Shown: one piece after another, positions 26,079 to 34,365 of the stretch
Layout of the letters: the number at the start of each line of letters is the position of its first letter
Position numbering within the stretch: the first letter of the stretch is position 1
DNA from: an uncultured Prevotellaceae bacterium
Lineage (GTDB): Bacteria; Bacteroidota; Bacteroidia; Bacteroidales; Bacteroidaceae
NCBI GenBank assembly: GCA_902778255.1
Contig: CACYXD010000006.1
Coordinates: 80,803-144,802, forward strand
DNA length: 64,000 bases
Direction of reading: 5' to 3'
Translations under genes and position numbers: made by a program
Notes under the pieces: model-generated
Database searches by the model: none
The model's input: only the letters and a program-made list of their open reading frames with translations
What the model was told of the DNA's origin: nothing

Positions 26079-29000
26079 ATGAAACAGTTTAAAACCATTT
26101 TCCTTAACCGAGTCCTCGCCGTGGTGCTGACGATAGTAGCACTCATGACGGGGCAAGAGGCGTGGGCCGAAAATGGCTGGGACATACAAACCAGCACCAG
26201 CGGCAACGTCACTACGTTTACCATTACCCGCACCAATACAGCAGTGGCCGAAACAGTGCGCTATCGCCTGGTGAACCTAAGTGCTTATGCCATGCAACAC
26301 TACTATGTGAGCAAAATAAATGGAGAAGACGCCGATCTGACAGTACCAGTAATGAATCTGAGAGGCGAGTTCACCTTTACCGCAGGCGAAACTAAGAGCA
26401 GGACCATTACCGTCACGGAACAGACAGCCAATAACGATGCCTACCTGTATCAGACAGGCACCGAACGTAGCTATAAATTGGAGGTGACTGACATAGGTGG
26501 TTTCCTACTTACCGAAAAAACTCGCAGTTTCAAAACTGGCACCAACATTAGCGACAATATATTCAGAATTAGGGATATAACCATTCAATCTGACGAGTAT
26601 AAGAACACAGACGCTGGTTATGAAAATAACGATGTCAAGTCAGTAGCAAGTTCTAGCTATTTTGACTATGTCGCTCCAAGAACCTACTTTCAACAAATTG
26701 GTGCCGAACTGCGTATGACACTAACTATGGATGTCAGGGAACAAAATGACGGCTACCAGTACATGTCTATTCTAACCTCAAAAACTTTATTCGACAATCG
26801 CTCTGGTTGTAGTAATGGGGATCCTGGCAATATCAATAATTCGCTTTACATGGCCGGCTTTGAGCACAAAACTAACGGTAAGGACACGGAGTATAAAAGT
26901 TATAGTTTTCCTGTAACTTCTGTGGGCGACAACGAAGGACATAGTAATCCCTGGGGCCACGGTACACAATATATCTTGAGTAAACAGAAATTCAATACAA
27001 ATCGTCGGGCTTCTGACGGTCGTCTTATCCTACCTCTGGATTTTGATTATCTTGCTGTTCGCTGCAACGCCTCTGGCGGTGGTACTGATCACGATGAGTG
27101 GTGGGCTAAGAACGTCAAGGCCCACATCCAGGCCGTGGACGCCACTGCGCCCAGCGTGTTAGCAGGCTTCGTGGCTCCTGGCAAGCACGCTGCCGGCAAT
27201 ACAATGTACGTATCTTTGGCTTTCAACGAGATTGTCAAGGTGACAGGCACACCGACACTCAATACCGCAAACGGTTGGGGCACACTCAGTTATGTGGCCG
27301 GCAGCGGTTCCAACGTGCTGACTTTCAGCGGAATAATCGGCGACAACGCTCTTGGCTATCTCACCATCACAGGCTGGAGCGGCACCATCACCGATTTGGC
27401 AGGCAACGCGCCCAGCAGCATCACCTACAACAGTAAATGTGAACGCGATGCCAGCTTCGCCTATTCTATCAGCTATATCTTAAACGGTGGCCAAAACCCA
27501 GGCAACCCAAGTAAATACACATACGACACAGAAACATTCACACTGAATGCCCCCACCAAGACCGGTTACACCTTCGCAGGATGGACGGGCAGCAACGGCG
27601 ACACGCCTGAGACAACCGTACAGATTTCCAAGCATTCGTATGGTAAGAAGAGTTTTACCGCCCACTGGACGGCAAACCACTACACCGTGCACTTCGATGC
27701 CAATGCTACCAACGGCATCAATGCTACCGGTTCAATGGACGACCAGACTTTTACCTACGATGAATCCCAGGCGCTTACAAAGAATACCTTCACTCGCCCG
27801 GGCTACACCTTCGCTGGTTGGAACACCAAATCCGATGGCACTGGAACGAGCTACGCCGACGGCTATAAGCTCAATAAACTCAGCGCTACCAACAACGGCA
27901 CCGTGACCCTCTATGCCAAATGGAACGTCATCAATTGGACAGGTAACGGACAAGACATGAATCACGCTTACATGATCGAGTACCCCTCACAACTCATCAA
28001 ACTTTCTGAGGACGTGGCAGGTGGTAATAAATATGTCTCTTTTTGTTTCAAATTGAAAAACGATATCGATATGCAAGGTGTTACTTTCAATGGAATAGGC
28101 GATAACGATCATTCATTCCAGGGAAGGTTTAATGGTAACGGCAGGGCCATCAGAAATCTCACCATCAACAGACCAAGCAGTAACTATGTTGGGCTCTTCG
28201 GCTATGTCACTAGCGAATATGCATCTGTCAAGAATCTCACCATTGACGGGGCAGACATTATTGGCAATAATTATGTTAGCGCCATTGTAGGGTATAACAG
28301 TAGTACTATTGAGAACTGTCTTGTTAAGAATAGTTCCGTTAAAGCAAAAGCCTCAGATGCTTTAGCAGGCGTCTACGTTGGACATAATAACAGTTCTAAT
28401 AACACCCTTAACAAGGACTACTACATCAATTGCACGAGAAAAATAGGCAACGCCACCAATAGCAGCACCAACATAGGTACAGGCGATGGCGATATCAAAG
28501 GTATACACAGCTTGCACACCATTACGATGGATGATGACAGAATAAGCGCCAGCGGCGAGACCTTTGTCCTTGACAACGTCACTTACTACGCCAGCAACAC
28601 CACTGTCATGCTGAGTTGTTCCGGTGTTCCCGAAGGCTATTCTTGCGCTTACAGCACCAACAAGGGTGCCAGCATCAACAGTTCGTTTTCCATGCCAGCT
28701 GAAAACATAAGGATTTATGTCTCCATGGCCCCAGATTTCTGGCGATGGTGGCATGCCGATGCTGATCACGATGGAACGACAGAAGATAGAGCCTACATCA
28801 TCAGAACAGCCACAGGCATCAATCTGTTGGCAAATCTGGTGAGTCAGGGAAATACCTATAAGAACAAATTCTTCAAGCTAGAACATGACATCAAATACGA
28901 TCCCAACAACCTTGATGAGAATGGTGAGAACTACACCCCTATTGGAAACTTCTATCACAAATTCCAAGGCATCTTCGATGGTCAAGGATATACCATCAGT

Positions 29001-31223
29001 GGTATCCGTCTGAAAAAGATGGGCGACGACAATACTCAAGATGGCAAACAGGGCATTTTCGGTGTGATTATGGATGCAACAATTAAGAACGTCGTTCTGA
29101 ACGATGCAATCATTACAGGCTGTAACCAAGTGGGCGGTATTGTGGGTGACACCAGTAGCAAAAACACCATTGAAAACTGCCTAGTGCTCAACTCTGAGAT
29201 AAACAACACATCGGGTACTCAATGCGGTGCTATCCTCGGTATGTATTCTAGCAACGTCACCCTCGCGAATAACTACTACTATCATTGCACCGTCAACGGA
29301 AAGACCATCAACGTTGGAACCTGGCTCGATGATCAGCCCACTAACAACGGTGCCCTTTGTGTCTACACCATGACACGACAAAGAAATATTCGCGCTGCGG
29401 CACAACCCATTCTCAACTATCGGGAAACAAATTATTATCTGCCCGGCACCCCTGTCACACTGAGCCACGTAGACGGTTTTAACATGACCGCCTATACAGT
29501 GAAGGATGCCAACGACAACGACATCGCTCTGACCAACGGCAAAACCTTTGAGACGCCCGCCAGCGATGTAACCATCACGGCCGATCTCACCGCCATACCA
29601 TGGGATGGCGACGGCCGACGGATTAACCCATTTGTGATTGAATACCCCAGTCAGCTGGATTTGCTCGCCAAGAAAACAATCGGCCTCGATGGTTTCGAGC
29701 CCAACTACTTCGCCGGTACATACTTTATATTGAAAAACGACATTAGATACGACCCTGAAGACCTCGATGCTGAGGGCAAAAACTACACACCCATAGGAAA
29801 TAGTACAAGACCTTTCGCAGGCATCTTTGAGGGTAACGGCCACACCATCAGCGGCATCCGCGTTGCCAGAAGAGATAATACTAACGATGATAGTTTTCTA
29901 GGACTTTTCGGAAATGTCATAAGCGGAGAAATACGGAATGTTATCCTGAATGATGCCCGTTTCTTCGGTTACAGTAATATTGGCAGCTTTGTTGGCCGTG
30001 CCACGGCTTCTCGTATAATGAATTGTTATACAACAGACAGCGTGTTCGTTTGGGCAGGATACAATGGAAGCCAATGTTTGGGCGGAATTGCGGGATATAT
30101 ATTCGATAGTAAGATAGAAGGCTGTATCAATTTTGCACAAGTCAAAGACAATGCCAACTCCAACTGTAAGTATTTCGGCGGAATTGTGGGATATGAAAGT
30201 CTATCAGCTATCAGTCATAACACGGTTATCGAATCAACTATTGCAGCAAGTAGTTACGTTGGTGCTATCAGCGGATGTACGGAAGATTTTTCTCACCTCA
30301 ACAACAACTACTATTATGGAGCTAAGGTCATAAAGAATGCTAATAGTACATGGGACGGAATAGGCAACGGAGGCATAGGCTTGAGTGGTGGTTTTGCCGA
30401 TGTCACCGATAATGATGGTGCAGTGAAGGCTAATGGCATACCTCTATCGGATGACCACAAGAATACCTTCATCCTACGAAAGTACTATAAAGATGAAAAA
30501 GGCTCGCGACCGTTCACCCTTACTGGTCGCAGATTCATTGTTAGTGACAAAACATGGAACACGGTTTGCCTACCGTTCTCCATCTCTGAATCTGCAATGA
30601 AGAATAACACTGCTCATCTGTTCAACGACGCCATCGTCATGGAAATGGATCCGGACGAGACGACCCTTGATAATGGTGTACTCCGTTTGGCCTTCAAACA
30701 GACTAAAAGTATTCAAGCGGGCAAACCCTACCTTATTAAGGTCGTCAACCATCTATATCAACCGAACACGTCTCCCACGTTCGATAATGGCTATATTAGT
30801 GTCGTTGAACCAGAAGCTGTAACAAGCAATGATGGGATGGTGACCTTCGTCGGACAGTTCGATCCGTTCGTCGTCAGCGACGGTCGCAATGACGATGACG
30901 ATAATCCCACTCCCGACAACATTAATAATATTGTCATGCTAGGCAGTAATAACACGTTGGGATATTCCAAGAATCCGCGCACGCTACATACCTTCCGCTG
31001 CCATTTCTATGTGTCATCGGGTTCTGACAAGGCACGCGACTTTGAACTGAACTTCGACGATGGTGAAATAACATCGGTGACCGACAAAGAGATGGTCGTA
31101 AAGTTCAAGTTAGACAACTGGTACACCCTCGATGGTAAGAAACTTGATGGCGAGCCCACCGAGAAGGGTATTTATATATATAAAGGTAAAAAGGTCATAA
31201 AGAAGAAAGAAGATGAAAAATGA
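26079..31223 (+). CDS. Giant secreted protein with InlB-type and GLUG repeats
   Basis: 1714 residues, probably cell-surface. Signal peptide about 1-28 (ending AWA-E). About 350-445 is Ig-like (ATAPSVLAGFVAP...ITDLAGNAPS). About 465-625 holds Listeria-Bacteroides (InlB/Flg_new) repeats (TGYTFAGWTGSNG; YTVHFDAN; PGYTFAGWNTKSDG). Three blocks of GLUG-type beta-helix modules follow at about 640-770, 920-1080 and 1190-1460 (FQGRFNGNGRAI; GIFGVIMDATIKNVVLNDA; GLFGNVISGEIRNVILNDA). The C-terminus (about 1680-1714, WYTLDGKKLDG...GIYIYKGKKVIKK) resembles the Prevotella type IX sorting tail. Adhesion or glycan binding is inferred. A small acidic gene overlaps the stop. Confidence 0.88.
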   Translation: MKQFKTIFLNRVLAVVLTIVALMTGQEAWAENGWDIQTSTSGNVTTFTITRTNTAVAETVRYRLVNLSAYAMQHYYVSKINGEDADLTVPVMNLRGEFTFTAGETKSRTITVTEQTANNDAYLYQTGTERSYKLEVTDIGGFLLTEKTRSFKTGTNISDNIFRIRDITIQSDEYKNTDAGYENNDVKSVASSSYFDYVAPRTYFQQIGAELRMTLTMDVREQNDGYQYMSILTSKTLFDNRSGCSNGDPGNINNSLYMAGFEHKTNGKDTEYKSYSFPVTSVGDNEGHSNPWGHGTQYILSKQKFNTNRRASDGRLILPLDFDYLAVRCNASGGGTDHDEWWAKNVKAHIQAVDATAPSVLAGFVAPGKHAAGNTMYVSLAFNEIVKVTGTPTLNTANGWGTLSYVAGSGSNVLTFSGIIGDNALGYLTITGWSGTITDLAGNAPSSITYNSKCERDASFAYSISYILNGGQNPGNPSKYTYDTETFTLNAPTKTGYTFAGWTGSNGDTPETTVQISKHSYGKKSFTAHWTANHYTVHFDANATNGINATGSMDDQTFTYDESQALTKNTFTRPGYTFAGWNTKSDGTGTSYADGYKLNKLSATNNGTVTLYAKWNVINWTGNGQDMNHAYMIEYPSQLIKLSEDVAGGNKYVSFCFKLKNDIDMQGVTFNGIGDNDHSFQGRFNGNGRAIRNLTINRPSSNYVGLFGYVTSEYASVKNLTIDGADIIGNNYVSAIVGYNSSTIENCLVKNSSVKAKASDALAGVYVGHNNSSNNTLNKDYYINCTRKIGNATNSSTNIGTGDGDIKGIHSLHTITMDDDRISASGETFVLDNVTYYASNTTVMLSCSGVPEGYSCAYSTNKGASINSSFSMPAENIRIYVSMAPDFWRWWHADADHDGTTEDRAYIIRTATGINLLANLVSQGNTYKNKFFKLEHDIKYDPNNLDENGENYTPIGNFYHKFQGIFDGQGYTISGIRLKKMGDDNTQDGKQGIFGVIMDATIKNVVLNDAIITGCNQVGGIVGDTSSKNTIENCLVLNSEINNTSGTQCGAILGMYSSNVTLANNYYYHCTVNGKTINVGTWLDDQPTNNGALCVYTMTRQRNIRAAAQPILNYRETNYYLPGTPVTLSHVDGFNMTAYTVKDANDNDIALTNGKTFETPASDVTITADLTAIPWDGDGRRINPFVIEYPSQLDLLAKKTIGLDGFEPNYFAGTYFILKNDIRYDPEDLDAEGKNYTPIGNSTRPFAGIFEGNGHTISGIRVARRDNTNDDSFLGLFGNVISGEIRNVILNDARFFGYSNIGSFVGRATASRIMNCYTTDSVFVWAGYNGSQCLGGIAGYIFDSKIEGCINFAQVKDNANSNCKYFGGIVGYESLSAISHNTVIESTIAASSYVGAISGCTEDFSHLNNNYYYGAKVIKNANSTWDGIGNGGIGLSGGFADVTDNDGAVKANGIPLSDDHKNTFILRKYYKDEKGSRPFTLTGRRFIVSDKTWNTVCLPFSISESAMKNNTAHLFNDAIVMEMDPDETTLDNGVLRLAFKQTKSIQAGKPYLIKVVNHLYQPNTSPTFDNGYISVVEPEAVTSNDGMVTFVGQFDPFVVSDGRNDDDDNPTPDNINNIVMLGSNNTLGYSKNPRTLHTFRCHFYVSSGSDKARDFELNFDDGEITSVTDKEMVVKFKLDNWYTLDGKKLDGEPTEKGIYIYKGKKVIKKKEDEK

Positions 31224-31386
31224 ATATATAAATCCAGAGATACAGATCATCTTGATTCAGCAACAGGATGACTTGATGATAGGAAGCTCTATGTCTAAAA
31301 GCATTGATTTCAACAGTTTCGAAAATCAGGCCGAAGATCTTGATTTCGATTTCGATGGATTCGATGACGATGATTTTGATTTGTAG
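31213..31386 (+). CDS. Small acidic protein, 57 residues
   Basis: Starts MKNEYINPEIQIILIQQQDD and ends in an Asp/Phe-rich tail (DFDFDGFDDDDFDL). It overlaps the last 11 bases of the giant surface gene in another frame, so the two are coupled. From memory, proteins beginning MKK.YI.PE with acidic ends are common beside large surface genes in Prevotella, and have no assigned function. There is no signal peptide or membrane helix. A strong terminator follows. Confidence 0.72.
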   Translation: MKNEYINPEIQIILIQQQDDLMIGSSMSKSIDFNSFENQAEDLDFDFDGFDDDDFDL

Positions 31387-31420
31387 AATATCACTAGATA
31401 CTCTAACTGGGACGAAGAAT

Positions 31421-31460
31421 AAAGAATGATGGCGTGTCAAAAGGCACGCCATCATTCTTT
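31421..31460. terminator. Bidirectional terminator between the surface locus and luxS
   Basis: 16-bp perfect stem (31421-31436 with 31445-31460; AAAGAATGATGGCGTG) with an 8-base loop. It abuts the luxS stop codon. Confidence 0.92.
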
Positions 31461-31955
31461 TTATGCATCTGCAAAGACTTTTCCGTCGTCAAGGGTAATC
31501 TGGAGTTTGGTGTACTCGCAATGGAAATCGTTTTGCAGGCGATCCAGATAGCGACGGCTTTCCCAATGACACATGGGCAGGTCGTGGAGCAGATAGTTTC
31601 CGCAAGCCTCAGGGCGTGTAGCGGGCACCTCCGTCTGGGTGAGCATCCACTCCAAGCATTCTATGGTCAGTTCTCGCATATCCTCTACGGAGTAACTGCC
31701 AGTCATAATGATATACATACCCGTGAGACAGCCCATAGGCCCTACATATACCACATCCTCTTTGACGCGGCTGTTGCGAAACCAGGTGGCCATGAGGTGC
31801 TCTATGCTATGTATGGCAGCTGGGGCCACGGCAGGCTCCTTGTTGGGCTCGGTGATACGCAGGTCGAACGTAGTAAAGCCTTTGTCTTCGCGTGATACGT
31901 AGATGCCAGGCTTTAAGTGCGTGTGGTCGATAGTGAAACTTTGAATGACTTCCAT
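31461..31955 (-). CDS. luxS: S-ribosylhomocysteine lyase
   Basis: 164-residue metalloenzyme that cleaves S-ribosylhomocysteine to homocysteine and the AI-2 precursor DPD. Metal and catalytic motifs: SIEH within AIHSIEHLMATW (His-x-x-Glu-His), GPMGCLTGMY with the catalytic Cys, and CGNYLLHDLP with a nearby conserved region. N-terminal SFTIDHTHLKPGIYVS is typical. It follows mtnN, which produces its substrate, after a spacer of nonamer repeats. Together they remove S-adenosylhomocysteine after methylation. Confidence 0.97.
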   Translation of the reverse strand: MEVIQSFTIDHTHLKPGIYVSREDKGFTTFDLRITEPNKEPAVAPAAIHSIEHLMATWFRNSRVKEDVVYVGPMGCLTGMYIIMTGSYSVEDMRELTIECLEWMLTQTEVPATRPEACGNYLLHDLPMCHWESRRYLDRLQNDFHCEYTKLQITLDDGKVFADA

Positions 31956-31967
31956 GATGAGGAGAAG

Positions 31968-32006
31968 TTAAAGGAGTTAGAGAAGTTAAAGAAGTTAAGA
32001 AGTTAG
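31968..32006. repeat. GAAGTTA(A/G)A nonamer repeats between mtnN and luxS
   Basis: Direct repeats of period about 9 (GAAGTTAAA, GGAGTTAGA, GAAGTTAAA, GAAGTTAAG). The last unit overlaps the mtnN stop codon (minus strand TAA, 32003-32005). Confidence 0.75.
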
Positions 32007-32653
32007 AGGCTTTCTACGAAAGCACGGGTGGTTTGGAACGAGTTTTCGGCTACGGTGTCCCAGAAGTTGTGATACTGTGAGGCATCGGTGTCGCGCAGGG
32101 GGATATCGCTGATGACGCGGAACGAGATAAACGGCACCTTGTTGATATAGCAGGTCTGTGCAATGGCACACGACTCCATATCTACGGCCTTTGCCTCAGG
32201 GAAATGACCAATGATTTCGCGCATCTTCTCCTTTGAATCCACGAACCAGTCGCCAGTGACGATGAGGCCCTGATGAAGGCTAATGTTTGATGTCTGGTGG
32301 CTGAGGGCCTTTGCCTTCTCCAGCAGATATGGATCTGCCTGATAGCGGGCGGGCAGACCCTGCACTTGACCATAGATGGTGGTGTTGTCGATGGCTGTGC
32401 CGCAATACACGTCGTGATAGCAGAGCTCAGAGCTCACGATGATGTCCTGCACGTTGATATCGTCGCCATTACCACCTGCACATCCGCTGCTAATGATGCA
32501 GTCGGGGTGGAACTCGTTGATCATCCGCTGCGCACCCAGGGCAGCGTTCACCTTGCCGATGCCGCATTTCTGCACCAGCACGTCGCTATTCTTGAAGACC
32601 TCCTGAAGCTGCTTCAGCTCCTTGTCCATCGCTACTATGATTCCTATTCTCAT
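32003..32653 (-). CDS. mtnN: 5'-methylthioadenosine/S-adenosylhomocysteine nucleosidase
   Basis: 216-residue nucleosidase that releases adenine from S-adenosylhomocysteine and methylthioadenosine. MRIGIIVAMDKELKQL carries the N-terminal acidic catalytic residue, followed by KCGIGKVNAALG, SSGCAGG, and VDMESCAIAQTC with the ribose-binding Glu; FRVISDIPLRD carries the catalytic Asp. The ATG at 32651-32653 is preferred over an in-frame ATG eleven codons upstream (MDSKKIIKKEN), which adds a lysine-rich stretch unlike the family. Located between the esterase gene and luxS. Confidence 0.96.
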   Translation of the reverse strand: MRIGIIVAMDKELKQLQEVFKNSDVLVQKCGIGKVNAALGAQRMINEFHPDCIISSGCAGGNGDDINVQDIIVSSELCYHDVYCGTAIDNTTIYGQVQGLPARYQADPYLLEKAKALSHQTSNISLHQGLIVTGDWFVDSKEKMREIIGHFPEAKAVDMESCAIAQTCYINKVPFISFRVISDIPLRDTDASQYHNFWDTVAENSFQTTRAFVESL

Positions 32654-32675
32654 ATTTTCTTTTTTTATGATTTTC

Positions 32676-33668
32676 TTACTGTCCACCCAGGCGCGAGAAA
32701 TACTCGATGATGTCTTCCCAGGTCTTGAAGGTGTCGCTGCCGTATTCCAGGACGGTGGCCATGGTGTCGCCCTCTTTCTCCTTGCTGATCAGGTAGTCGC
32801 CGTAGAGCAGGTCGCGGCGTGGCGTATAGATGGTGTGGTGCCAGGCAGGCACGTTGATATATTCCTCGAGCCACTGTCCCCAACGGTTCTCCGTTGGATA
32901 ATCCTCTTCGCAGACAAAATACACCTGGTAATGCTCTATCAGTAGCCTTACGGCTTTCTGACTGCTACTGGTCGGCTTGCCATATGCATCAGCCAACGTC
33001 TCTATACCTATATATATAATAGGACGCTGACGATGCTCCTGCTGATCGTCAATCCATCGGATTACGGGCATCACCGAGTGCATATAACTCTTGTCGTCCA
33101 CCCTGTGCTCGCCATGGAAATGGGTGGCTTGCGGGTAGTGCTCACAGAACATAGAAAAAGTGTCCACCAGATCGTCCTTGTCGCCAAAGAGTCCATAGAC
33201 GCGGCGCTGATCCTCTGGCGTGAGACCCTCGAAACGCTGCTCCGACACCTCCCTGTAGGCCTTTACCAGTGCTTTATCGACATAAAACTCCTGCACACCG
33301 TCCTGGCGGGGATTCTGAAACTGCTGTGTGCCTGTCATCCCATGCGCCTTCATCGTCTCGGCAATCTCCAGGGCAGGGTTGATGCAGATGCGGTCAAAGC
33401 CCCGCAGCTGCTCGGCATACATACCGCCCATCGACGTGCCGATGATGAGGTCGGGCTTTTCCTGTTCGCAGATGCTGCGCAGCAGCTGCATGGCCTCGTT
33501 GGGCTCCACGGGCAGGTCGGGTGCCACGACCTTTGCCTGGGGCATCACCGTGCGCAGTCGCGTCACGGTGCCCGACTGTCCGCTACTTCCGAATCCGTGG
33601 CAGTATAAGACGGTCTTTCCTGCCATCAGGTCAGGAAATTGCTTCACGTATTGATTTGTCTGTTCCAT
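32676..33668 (-). CDS. YqiA-like esterase fused to a deoxyribonucleotidase-like C-terminal part
   Basis: 330 residues. The first part (about 12-215) is an alpha/beta hydrolase of the YqiA/YcfP kind: VLYCHGFGSSG, IIGTSMGGMYA (nucleophile Ser), FGDKDDLVD (Asp) and HGEHRVDD (His). The second part (about 218-330) resembles the C-terminal half of 5'(3')-deoxyribonucleotidases (TIYTPRRDLLYGDYLIS; VLEYGSDTFKTWEDII) but begins IIYIGIETLADAYG, where the catalytic DxD would be expected, so it is likely inactive. A full promoter starts transcription about two bases before this ATG, so either the mRNA is nearly leaderless or the ATG at 33626 (MAGKTVLYCHGFG) is used. Confidence 0.76.
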   Translation of the reverse strand: MEQTNQYVKQFPDLMAGKTVLYCHGFGSSGQSGTVTRLRTVMPQAKVVAPDLPVEPNEAMQLLRSICEQEKPDLIIGTSMGGMYAEQLRGFDRICINPALEIAETMKAHGMTGTQQFQNPRQDGVQEFYVDKALVKAYREVSEQRFEGLTPEDQRRVYGLFGDKDDLVDTFSMFCEHYPQATHFHGEHRVDDKSYMHSVMPVIRWIDDQQEHRQRPIIYIGIETLADAYGKPTSSSQKAVRLLIEHYQVYFVCEEDYPTENRWGQWLEEYINVPAWHHTIYTPRRDLLYGDYLISKEKEGDTMATVLEYGSDTFKTWEDIIEYFSRLGGQ

Positions 33669-33676
33669 TGCGGATG

Positions 33677-33707
33677 CAAAGTTACGAAAAGTCGAGAGCA
33701 GAACAAA
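33677..33707 (-). promoter_or_regulatory. Promoter of the esterase-mtnN-luxS operon
   Basis: TTTG (33704-33707) and TAACTTTG (33677-33684) on the minus strand with a 19-base spacer. The predicted start, near 33670, is 2-3 bases from the first ATG at 33668. Confidence 0.7.
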
Positions 33708-33815
33708 ATAAAATCATTAATTTTTTATGCCGAGACGGAGTAAGTTCGGCGAAGCCAAAGGTAGTAAAATAATTTGAAACTTAAGAAAACAATATTCACA
33801 AAAACACCTAACCAC

Positions 33816-33876
33816 CTACCATAACACCTAAACGTGTAAAAAGAACACCTATAACGGGTTTTTATGGTAGTTTTTT
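33816..33876 (+). other. Long-range inverted repeat with T-run
   Basis: CTACCATAA (33816-33824) pairs with TTATGGTAG (33862-33870), followed by TTTTTT. The 37-base loop has ACAC/GTGT that could pair inside. It could be a terminator of an unknown transcript, but no gene precedes it on this strand. Confidence 0.4.
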
Positions 33877-33884
33877 GCGAAATG

Positions 33885-34016
33885 GCCTGTTTTGGGTTGT
33901 GAAAGAGCCTGAAATACAACGCGAAATAGGCTCAAACGCAACGTGAAATAGGCTCAAACGCAACCTAAAACAGCCTCAAACGCAACCTAAAGAAGCATCA
34001 AACGCACGCAAGTGGT
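33885..34016. repeat. 22-bp tandem repeat array
   Basis: About six units of 22 bases with decay at both ends. The best units are 33930-33951, 33952-33973 and 33974-33995, with core CTCAAACGCAAC. Units follow each other without spacers, so it is not CRISPR. The period is not a multiple of three and no ORF crosses it. It occupies the 697-bp spacer 33669-34365, between the divergent esterase operon and the exporter operon. Confidence 0.85.
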
Positions 34017-34110
34017 GTGCAACAGCGGTGTACGCGACTTTGTTTTCTGAGCTTTTGGATTGATTTATGTCAATTAATTTACGAATCGAAAGGAAAATAA
34101 GCAAAAAAGT

Positions 34111-34141
34111 TTGGAACTGTAAGTAAAACACCCTATCTTTG
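34111..34141 (+). promoter_or_regulatory. Strong promoter of a short non-coding unit
   Basis: TTG at 34111-34113 (in TTTGG) and TATCTTTG at 34134-34141 with a 20-base spacer, a full consensus match. The start is predicted near 34148. Confidence 0.75.
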
Positions 34142-34147
34142 CATCGT

Positions 34148-34209
34148 GTTTTTCATAGTATTAGATTTAAGGTTAACAAAGGTTGGGTCACAGCGGTGAC
34201 CCTTTTTTT
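34148..34209 (+). ncRNA. Candidate small RNA or leader, about 60 bases
   Basis: Between a consensus promoter and a rho-independent terminator (stem GGGTCAC 34185-34191 with GTGACCC 34196-34202, loop AGCG, then seven T) only about 37 bases remain. They contain TAGATTTAAGGTTAACAAAGG and no ORF. My memory is that a segment like AGATTTAAGGTTAACAAAG recurs before genes in Bacteroidales, perhaps as a described RNA motif, but I cannot name it with confidence. Another possible start (TACTTTTG, 34330-34337) serves the tolC-like gene, so this unit can be independent of it. Confidence 0.6.
34185..34209 (+). terminator. Terminator of the short non-coding unit
   Basis: 7-bp GC-rich stem GGGTCAC/GTGACCC with a 4-base loop, followed by TTTTTTTATTTTT. 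Confidence 0.88.
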
Positions 34210-34329
34210 ATTTTTCAGATTCCTGTCTTGTGATTTTAACAATTGCGGATTTTTTCGATGTATTGCCAGTTAAAATCTATTAACTACGAAATTTTGTCTA
34301 TCTTTTTTTTCTAAATCGTTTTTTCTTTC

Positions 34330-34337
34330 TACTTTTG
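34330..34337 (+). promoter_or_regulatory. Promoter -7 element of the exporter operon
   Basis: TACTTTTG, 28 bases before the tolC-like ATG. There is no TTG at the usual distance, only a T-rich tract. Confidence 0.5.
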
Positions 34338-34365
34338 CAGCGTAATAACGTGATAGAAGAAAAAA

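Noticed and set aside
33885-34016. CRISPR array
   Set aside because: The 22-bp units follow without unique spacers, units diverge progressively, and no cas genes are present in the window.
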